From the NCBI GenBank assembly GCA_900549955.1, contig URQH01000027.1, forward strand, positions 1 to 18,455: 18,455 nt of DNA, in the 5' to 3' direction. A program made the position numbers and the translations under genes. This DNA comes from an uncultured Eubacteriales bacterium (GTDB taxonomy: Bacteria > Bacillota > Clostridia > Christensenellales > CAG-138). Of the stretch, positions 13,711 through 18,455 are shown in pieces. A model generated the notes under the pieces. It saw nothing but the letters and a program-made list of their open reading frames with translations, was not told the origin of the DNA and made no database searches. Each line of letters starts with the position of its first letter. The first letter of the stretch is position 1.

Positions 13711-16110
13711 ATGCCAAAGACGACGGAACCGATCCAGGAAAAGATCCTGCTGAGCAGCATGGACGAGGTCATGCACAACTCCATGATGCCCTATGCCGAG
13801 CACGTCATTCTGGAGCGCGCGCTGCCGCGCGTGGAGGACGGGCTCAAGCCCGTGCAGCGCCGCATCCTGTTCACGATGCTCGAGCTGGGGCTCACCCAGG
13901 ACAAGCCGCACCGCAAGAGCGCGCGCATCGTGGGCGACTGTCTGGGCAAGTACCACCCGCACGGCGACTCTTCCGTGTACGACGCCATGGTGCGCATGGC
14001 GCAGCCGTTCAACATGCGCGTGCCGCTCGTGGACGGGCACGGCAACTTCGGCTCGGTCGACGGCGACACGGCCGCCGCCATGCGCTATACCGAGGCGCGC
14101 ATGACGGAGGCGGCCGCACAGCTGCTGCGGGACATCGACCGGGACACCGTGCCGTTTGTGTTCAACTTTGACGACACGACCAAGGAGCCGGAGCTGCTGC
14201 CGGGGCGGTTTCCGAACCTGCTCATCAACGGCGCGTCCGGTATCGCGGTCGGGCTTGCGACGAACATCCCGCCGCACAACCCGGCCGAGGCGATCGACGC
14301 GGTCATCGCCATGATGGAAAACCCGCGTATCTCGCTGGACGAGCTGATGCGCATTTTGCCCGCGCCGGATTTCCCGACGGGCGGCTTCCTGCTCGCGTCG
14401 GACGAGATCCGCCGCGCGTACGAGACGGGCCGCGGCAAGCTGACCATGCGCGCGCGCACGCATTTTGAGGAGCAGAAGAACGGCAAGACGCTCATCGTCG
14501 TCACCGAGCTGCCGTATCAGGTCAACAAGGCGGCGGCGCTCGAGAAGATCCTGGCCGTCAGCCAGGAGAAGAAGACGCTGTTCCAGGGCATCGGCGACAT
14601 CCGGGACGAGAGCGACCGGCAGGGCATGCGCGCCGTCATCGAGGTCAAGAAGGACGGCGACCCGGAGAAGATCCTGCAATATCTGTACAAGTATTCCGAC
14701 CTGCAGTGCACGTTCGGCGTGAACATGGTCGCCATTGCGGGCGGCAAGCCGCAGCAGATGGGCCTGAAGGAGATCCTGCAGCATTACATCCGCCACCAGC
14801 GCGACGTAGTCACGCGCCGCACGAAAAACGAGCTGGAGACGGCGGAGCGGCGGGAGCACACGCTGGCCGGGCTGATGATCGCCGTGAACCACCTCGACCG
14901 CGTGATCGCGCTCATCCGCGCGTCCAAATCCCCGCGCGAGGCCAAGGAAGGGCTCATGGCGGAGTTCCGGCTCACCGAGCTGCAGGCGCAGGCGATCCTC
15001 GACCTTCGGCTGCAGCGGCTCACGAACCTGGAGCTGCGGGCCATCGAGCGCGAGTACGCGGAGGTCGTCAAGCTCATTGGCGAGTTGCGCGCCATCCTGG
15101 CGTCGGACAAAAAGCTTGTCGCGCTGATCAAAAAGGAACTGCTGGCCATCCGCGCGCAGCTGGCCGACCCGCGCCGCACGCAGGTCATCGAGGGCGAGGC
15201 GGCCATCGCCGTGGACGCGGAGGAGCTCTCCGCCGCGGAGGACGTGACGGTCGCCGTGTGCGAGGGGCTCAAGGTGCGCCGCTGCCCCACGCGGCTGTTC
15301 AATTTGTCGCAGATCGCCGAGGACCGGCCGCTGTTCGTCGTGGAGACGCGCTCCGACCGGCGCATCCGCCTGTTTACCGATCAGGGCGCGGTGCTTTCGC
15401 TCACCGCGGACGAGATCCCGGAGACGCGCGCCACGGCGCGCGCGGCCAACCTCGCGTCCCTGCTGCCGTTTGAGAAGAACGAGCGCATTGTGGCCGCCTT
15501 CCCGGACGAGGAGGAGGGGGAGTACCTGTTTTATACGCGCAGCGGCAACGTCAAGCGCACGGCCGCGGCCGAATACCGGCTGCGCGTCAAGCGCACGGTG
15601 GCCATCGCGCTCAAGGAGCGGGACGCCGTGTTTGGCGTGGAGCGCCTCGTTGGTGACACGCTGCTGCTCGTCACGCGGCTGGGCATGAGCATCCGCTTTA
15701 CGACCGAGTCCATCCCCGCGATGGGGCGCGTGAGCGGCGGCGTCAAGTGCATCAAGCTGGACGAGGGGGACGCGGTGTGCTTTGCCGGGCAGCTGCCGGA
15801 CGAGGGCGAGCTGCTGGTCGTCACCGACCGGGGCTATGGCAAGCGCAGCTTCCTGTTCGATTACGAGGTGCAGGGGCGCAACGGCAAGGGCGTCAAGACG
15901 TTTGACTTTAAAAAGAACGGCGCGAACGGCAACTGCATCCAGGCAGTGTTCCACGTGTGCGAGCCGTTCCCGATCACGCTCGTGCAGCGCCACGGCGCGG
16001 AGACGACGATCTCGACCGAATCGGTGCACATCGAGCCGCGCGCGGGCCGCGGGGCGATGCTCGTGGCCGTCGTGCTCGACGACGACGTGGTCGAGGTGCG
16101 CAGGGGGTAA
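13711..16110 (+). CDS. parC: Type IIA DNA topoisomerase subunit A (GyrA/ParC-like)
   Basis: This is the DNA-cleaving subunit. The 799-residue protein has the winged-helix breakage-reunion domain (ALPRVEDGLKPVQRRILF; HPHGDSSVYDAMVRMAQPF, the quinolone-resistance region with Ser and Asp at the drug-contact sites; AAAMRYTEAR with catalytic Tyr126), the tower and long coiled-coil region (about 340-490), and a beta-pinwheel C-terminal domain (about 500-795). The sequence VDGHGNFGSVDGD after the quinolone region is gyrase-like. The pinwheel has QGRNGKG at 721-727, only a 5 of 7 match to the GyrA box that lets gyrase wrap DNA. The ATG is 11 nt after the upstream stop with AGAGGA in between, so the two genes form one operon. 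The parC symbol is provisional; it may be a gyrase-derived second enzyme. Confidence 0.9.
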   Translation: MPKTTEPIQEKILLSSMDEVMHNSMMPYAEHVILERALPRVEDGLKPVQRRILFTMLELGLTQDKPHRKSARIVGDCLGKYHPHGDSSVYDAMVRMAQPFNMRVPLVDGHGNFGSVDGDTAAAMRYTEARMTEAAAQLLRDIDRDTVPFVFNFDDTTKEPELLPGRFPNLLINGASGIAVGLATNIPPHNPAEAIDAVIAMMENPRISLDELMRILPAPDFPTGGFLLASDEIRRAYETGRGKLTMRARTHFEEQKNGKTLIVVTELPYQVNKAAALEKILAVSQEKKTLFQGIGDIRDESDRQGMRAVIEVKKDGDPEKILQYLYKYSDLQCTFGVNMVAIAGGKPQQMGLKEILQHYIRHQRDVVTRRTKNELETAERREHTLAGLMIAVNHLDRVIALIRASKSPREAKEGLMAEFRLTELQAQAILDLRLQRLTNLELRAIEREYAEVVKLIGELRAILASDKKLVALIKKELLAIRAQLADPRRTQVIEGEAAIAVDAEELSAAEDVTVAVCEGLKVRRCPTRLFNLSQIAEDRPLFVVETRSDRRIRLFTDQGAVLSLTADEIPETRATARAANLASLLPFEKNERIVAAFPDEEEGEYLFYTRSGNVKRTAAAEYRLRVKRTVAIALKERDAVFGVERLVGDTLLLVTRLGMSIRFTTESIPAMGRVSGGVKCIKLDEGDAVCFAGQLPDEGELLVVTDRGYGKRSFLFDYEVQGRNGKGVKTFDFKKNGANGNCIQAVFHVCEPFPITLVQRHGAETTISTESVHIEPRAGRGAMLVAVVLDDDVVEVRRG

Positions 16111-16199
16111 CGCCGCGCGCGGTGGGCGCGATCCGGCGGACGCCTTGCATGCGCCGGGCTGCGCCCCCGGGCGGCGATGTGCGCGGGCGGGCTGGGAGC

Positions 16200-16244
16200 G
16201 CGCTTTTCGGCCGGGCCTGCTGGCGCGGCCGACGGGAAAAGCGC
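16200..16244 (+). repeat. Long interrupted inverted repeat downstream of parC
   Basis: GCGCTTTT (16200-16207) pairs with AAAAGCGC (16237-16244), and inside it CGGCCG (16208-16213) pairs with CGGCCG (16226-16231), with a 5-nt bulge on the right and a 12-nt loop. The 14 paired positions make a stable hairpin 89 nt after the parC stop. There is no T-run, so it may be a 3'-end stability structure, part of a structured RNA, or a Rho-region hairpin. Confidence 0.55.
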
Positions 16245-16361
16245 CGTGCAGCCGGGCAAAGGCGCGGGGCAGGCGCCCGGAACGTGTTGCCGGGAAGCGC
16301 GAAGGGGGCGCCGCGGCTGGTGGACGGCTGCAGCGCCCCGTTTATGCCCGATGCAACCAGA

Positions 16362-16378
16362 CGCAACCGCCGGTTGCG
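16362..16378 (+). repeat. Perfect 7-bp hairpin upstream of the XRE gene
   Basis: CGCAACC and GGTTGCG are perfect inverted arms around a 3-nt loop. No T-run follows. It lies about 80 nt before the XRE start codon. Confidence 0.5.
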
Positions 16379-16392
16379 GCATTGCAAGGCAC

Positions 16393-16419
16393 GGCGTATG
16401 GCTTTGCCACGGCTACGCC
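16393..16419 (+). repeat. Inverted repeat just upstream of the XRE gene, possible operator
   Basis: Outer arms GGCGTA (16393-16398) and TACGCC (16414-16419) enclose a smaller GGC/GCC pairing. It lies directly before the possible -10 (TAGAAT, 16423-16428), where an autoregulatory XRE protein might bind. Function is inferred from position only. Confidence 0.35.
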
Positions 16420-16458
16420 AGATAGAATGGAGAAAACCACACATCTGGGGAGGGTCCT

Positions 16459-17079
16459 ATGAAGCTATCGGAGAAGATCTACTATTGCCGCAAAAAGGCC
16501 GGCAAATCGCAGGAGGAGCTGGCGGCGCTGCTGGGCGTGTCGCGGCAGGCGGTCAGCAAGTGGGAGACGGGCGACGCGGAGCCGGAGATCGGCAAGCTGC
16601 GCCTGCTGTCGGAGACGTTCGGCGTGTCGGTCGACTGGCTGCTGTCGGAGGAGGAGCCGCAGGGCGCGCCGGAGAGCGCGCAGGCGGCGCCGGCGCAGGG
16701 CGGCAGGGCGGACTGGGTGGACGCGCTGCCGGGGATGCTCGGGCGGCTGTTCCGGCGGTACGGCTGGCTTGCCGGCGTGTATATCGCGCTCACGGGCGCG
16801 GGCTTTGCGCTCGTGGGCGGGCTGGCGCGCGGCATCAGCCGGAGCATGTTTTCCTCCTTTTCCGGCGTGGTGAACGACCCGTTCGGCAGCCTGGGCGGGG
16901 GCATGTCCGGCTGGACGGTGTCCGGCGACCTGCCGTGGGACGGGATGAGCGGCATGGCGGGCTTTGTGCGTAACAACCCCGTCACGGTGTTCGGCACGGT
17001 GCTCCTGGTCGTCGGGCTGTGCCTCATCGTGGCGGGCGTGGTGCTCGCGGTCGTGCTGAAGCGCCGGGCCCGTTCCTGA
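16459..17079 (+). CDS. XRE-family helix-turn-helix regulator with two C-terminal membrane segments
   Basis: Residues 1-63 form a Cro/C1-type HTH domain (RKKAGKSQEELAALLGVSRQ then AVSKWETGDAEPE), the version common in Firmicutes. An Ala/Gln/Gly/Pro linker (65-85) leads to a first membrane helix (about 102-123), a Gly/Ser/Met-rich loop of about 50 residues that should face outward, and a second helix (about 175-200) ending in KRRARS. The positive ends place both HTH and C-terminus in the cytoplasm. It is thus a membrane-tethered DNA-binding protein that may sense an envelope or membrane cue; target and signal are unknown. The ATG has GGGAGG about 5 nt upstream. It is monocistronic, ending at a bidirectional terminator, and is convergent with the next genes. 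Confidence 0.85.
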   Translation: MKLSEKIYYCRKKAGKSQEELAALLGVSRQAVSKWETGDAEPEIGKLRLLSETFGVSVDWLLSEEEPQGAPESAQAAPAQGGRADWVDALPGMLGRLFRRYGWLAGVYIALTGAGFALVGGLARGISRSMFSSFSGVVNDPFGSLGGGMSGWTVSGDLPWDGMSGMAGFVRNNPVTVFGTVLLVVGLCLIVAGVVLAVVLKRRARS

Positions 17080-17092
17080 CGTTCCGCGCGCG

Positions 17093-17141
17093 AAAAACCG
17101 GCCCCTTCCCTGGCATACGGGGGAGGGGCCGGCGTATTTTT
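17093..17141. terminator. Bidirectional intrinsic terminator between convergent genes
   Basis: A 13-bp stem (17098-17110 with 17120-17132, one G-T wobble, 9-nt loop) is followed on the plus strand by T5 at 17137-17141 and on the minus strand directly by T5 (the A5 at 17093-17097). It would end both the XRE transcript and the convergent membrane-protein transcript. Confidence 0.9.
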
Positions 17142-17152
17142 GGCCCGTGGCC

Positions 17153-17914
17153 TCACGATTCCGTCCAGAAATGGGTAATCTCCCCGGTGGCGGCGTCCAC
17201 GACCAGCCGGCAGACGAACGGGCCCTGCGGCTGATACACCTTCAGCAGATATTGCCCTGTCGGCTCGCTCTCCAGCAGCGACACCGAGCAGGGTGCGCTG
17301 TGGAACTGCTCCGCCATTGCGCCGCCGGTTGCGTCGCAATGGTCGCTTACGCGCTGTAGAATGGCCGACGTCCATCCGCTTTGCCGAAACAGCGTGCGGG
17401 CGTCCGGCCCGAGCCCCTGCAGGCTGTGTGTCTCGTGGCCCGCCAGCCTGTCCGGTTCCAGAACAAACGTGCTGGACACGATGTATCCCGAATGTGCAAG
17501 GTACTCCACCGCATATCGCTCCCCGACGAGCCAGTTTGTCCTGGACGAATCCGCCCCGTCGAGCAGCCAACGCCCATCCAGCAGGCAACGGCCGGAGCCT
17601 TTGTAGAAGAAGCCGGGTTTTCGAGCCTCCAGCGTTGCCACCGTCCGGCAGGTGCCGGTCGCCTGTAAATCCAGGCGGAGCAGGCCGTACTGCCGGGCCG
17701 CCCCCGCAAATCCCGCCAGGCAGATGGCCAGCAGCACGCCGGCGGTGCACAGCAGCCCGGCCAGGCGACACAGCCGTTTTCCGGCGGGCCGCCGCCGCAG
17801 CCTGCGGATGCCCCAGAAAAACAGCAGGCCCAGCAGCAGTATGGCGCCGCCGCACAGGAGCATGGCGTGCGCGTCCCGCTCTTGCAGCGTGTGAATCAGC
17901 TGTGCCGGTTGCAT
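17153..17914 (-). CDS. Hypothetical membrane protein with large extracytoplasmic domain
   Basis: I do not recognise the family. The 253-residue product has two N-terminal membrane helices (about 17-36 and 49-71) joined by a very basic loop (RRLRRRPAGKRLCR), which by the positive-inside rule puts the loop in the cytoplasm and both termini outside. The remaining 180 residues would form an extracytoplasmic domain. Its end (LLKVYQPQGPFVCRLVVDAATGEITHFW) resembles the strand and DAxTGEI turn of PepSY-type modules, but this is only a local likeness. Start: ATG at 17914 with AGGAGG GAGG upstream. It follows the zinc-ribbon gene by 31 nt, so the two are probably co-transcribed, and it ends at the shared bidirectional terminator. 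Confidence 0.7.
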   Translation of the reverse strand: MQPAQLIHTLQERDAHAMLLCGGAILLLGLLFFWGIRRLRRRPAGKRLCRLAGLLCTAGVLLAICLAGFAGAARQYGLLRLDLQATGTCRTVATLEARKPGFFYKGSGRCLLDGRWLLDGADSSRTNWLVGERYAVEYLAHSGYIVSSTFVLEPDRLAGHETHSLQGLGPDARTLFRQSGWTSAILQRVSDHCDATGGAMAEQFHSAPCSVSLLESEPTGQYLLKVYQPQGPFVCRLVVDAATGEITHFWTES

Positions 17915-17945
17915 GGCCTCCCTCCTCTGTCGCGGTGCAGGTCAG

Positions 17946-18455
17946 TCAGTGCCGGTCAGGCATATTTGCCGGGCTGGTTGCCGGCAGGCGCGTCTTTTCG
18001 TCGAGCAGGCGGGCGATGCGCTTGTGCGTCGCGCCCCGCAGGCAGCAGAACACGATGCACACCACGAGCGACGGCGGGAACAGCAGCAGCGCGGGTATGG
18101 CCAGCTCGTCCGGCACGTTCCCCTCCAGCCCCTGGACCAGCAGCGCCAGCGTCGCCGCGGTCGCAATGGCGGACCAAAGCCGCCACACGTACTGCCGCGC
18201 GTACCGCGCGTTCAGCTCTGTCAGCGCGGGGTCCGTCTCCAGCAGGCGCTGCTGTGCCCTGTACGTGCGCAGGTCGAAGCCGCAGCGCGGGCAGAAGTCG
18301 GCGTCCGGCGGTACCGGGGCTTCACAGCCGGGGCAGCAGTCGGCGTCGTCGCCGGCGTACGCTTCGGCAAACGCGGCCGCTGCGGCCGCGTCCGGAGCGC
18401 CGCCCGGCGTCCCTGCCGCCTGGTATCCGGCGTCCGGCCGCGCGCCGCCCTCCGT
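17946..18455 (-). CDS. Zinc-ribbon membrane protein of unknown function, partial (start lies beyond right edge)
   Basis: The frame is open from the right edge to the stop at 17946, giving 169 visible residues. An Ala/Gly/Pro-rich stretch with six consecutive Ala is followed by a zinc ribbon (CPGC at 41-44 and CPRC at 55-58 of the visible part, then GFDLRTYR), a short charged helix, two membrane helices (about 93-108 and 119-139) and a basic tail. Zinc ribbons of this double-CxxC type occur in many small Firmicute membrane proteins without known function. A GTG at 18188 could be mistaken for the start, but it lies after the zinc ribbon in the same frame and has no SD. It precedes the hypothetical membrane protein gene by 31 nt. 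Confidence 0.75.
   Translation of the reverse strand, partial: TEGGARPDAGYQAAGTPGGAPDAAAAAAFAEAYAGDDADCCPGCEAPVPPDADFCPRCGFDLRTYRAQQRLLETDPALTELNARYARQYVWRLWSAIATAATLALLVQGLEGNVPDELAIPALLLFPPSLVVCIVFCCLRGATHKRIARLLDEKTRLPATSPANMPDRH

Larger units (their letters stand above)
16111..16458. other. 348-nt GC-rich non-coding stretch between parC and the XRE gene
   Basis: I find no credible gene. An 82-codon frame at 16177-16425 has no convincing SD, Gly/Ala/Arg-rich composition and no recognisable domain. The stretch holds three inverted repeats (16200-16244, 16362-16378, 16393-16419) and no clear intrinsic terminator for parC. Promoter boxes for the XRE gene are not clear: TAGAAT at 16423-16428 is a possible -10 but lacks a properly spaced -35. 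Confidence 0.6.

Noticed and set aside
11678..13717. A 679-codon open frame on the minus strand
   Set aside because: It is fully antisense to the GyrB/ParE-like gene, whose plus-strand product has every expected motif.
13471..16029. An 852-codon open frame on the minus strand
   Set aside because: It is antisense to the end of parE and nearly all of parC, has no SD or recognisable domain, and is explained by high third-position GC.
16177..16425. A possible 82-residue gene between parC and the XRE gene
   Set aside because: It has no convincing SD, low-complexity Gly/Ala/Arg composition and no domain; it crosses strong inverted repeats.
17946..18188. An 80-residue gene starting at the GTG at 18188
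   Set aside because: The same frame is open to the window edge and includes a complete zinc ribbon upstream, so the GTG is an internal Val codon of a longer gene.
1..18455. Mobile elements, CRISPR arrays, tRNA or rRNA genes, phage or defence genes
   Set aside because: No transposase or integrase motifs, no regularly spaced repeats, and no tRNA- or rRNA-like segments were seen on either strand.

Overview
This is an 18.5 kb piece of a GC-rich bacterial chromosome. It holds most of a division and cell wall (dcw) gene cluster on the minus strand, a divergent pair of type IIA topoisomerase genes on the plus strand, and a short accessory end. The gene order, the strong GGAGG-type ribosome binding sites, the DNPR motif in MurE (meso-diaminopimelate type), a PASTA-bearing class B PBP and a membrane-anchored XRE regulator all suggest a high-GC member of the Clostridia (Oscillospirales-like, probably an anaerobe). 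The taxon is inferred from gene content only.

Region 1 (1-11423, minus strand; read from right to left): mraZ, rsmH, ftsL-like, a PBP2x/SpoVD-like transpeptidase, murE, mraY, murD, ftsW, murA, then the start of a gene that fits ftsQ/divIB and runs off the left edge. MurE, MurD, MraY and MurA make cytoplasmic and lipid-linked peptidoglycan precursors. FtsW and the PBP polymerise and crosslink them at the septum, and FtsL and FtsQ would form the regulatory scaffold. murF and murG, often found in such clusters, are not in the window. A well-formed sigma-A promoter lies between murD and ftsW, so the cluster probably has at least two transcription units.

Region 2 (11424-11713): the divergent control region. 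The mraZ promoter (GTGACA-N17-TATACT) carries three TGGKG boxes at an exact 10-bp period, which is the layout of a MraZ autoregulatory operator. Facing the other way are two candidate promoters for the topoisomerase operon; one has a near-perfect palindrome in its spacer.

Region 3 (11714-16110, plus strand): a GyrB/ParE-like and a GyrA/ParC-like subunit, 11 nt apart and evidently co-transcribed. Their features mix gyrase and topoisomerase IV traits, so the paralogue assignment is provisional.

Region 4 (16111-18455): a 348-nt GC-rich stretch with no credible gene but several inverted repeats; an XRE regulator with two membrane segments; a strong bidirectional terminator; then two convergent minus-strand genes for membrane proteins of unknown function, the second carrying a zinc ribbon and cut by the right edge.

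I see no mobile element, CRISPR array, tRNA, rRNA or defence locus. Most of the window is conserved core machinery. The less ordinary features are the divergent regulatory region, sequence oddities in the PBP and GyrB-like proteins, and the structured non-coding stretch before the XRE gene.
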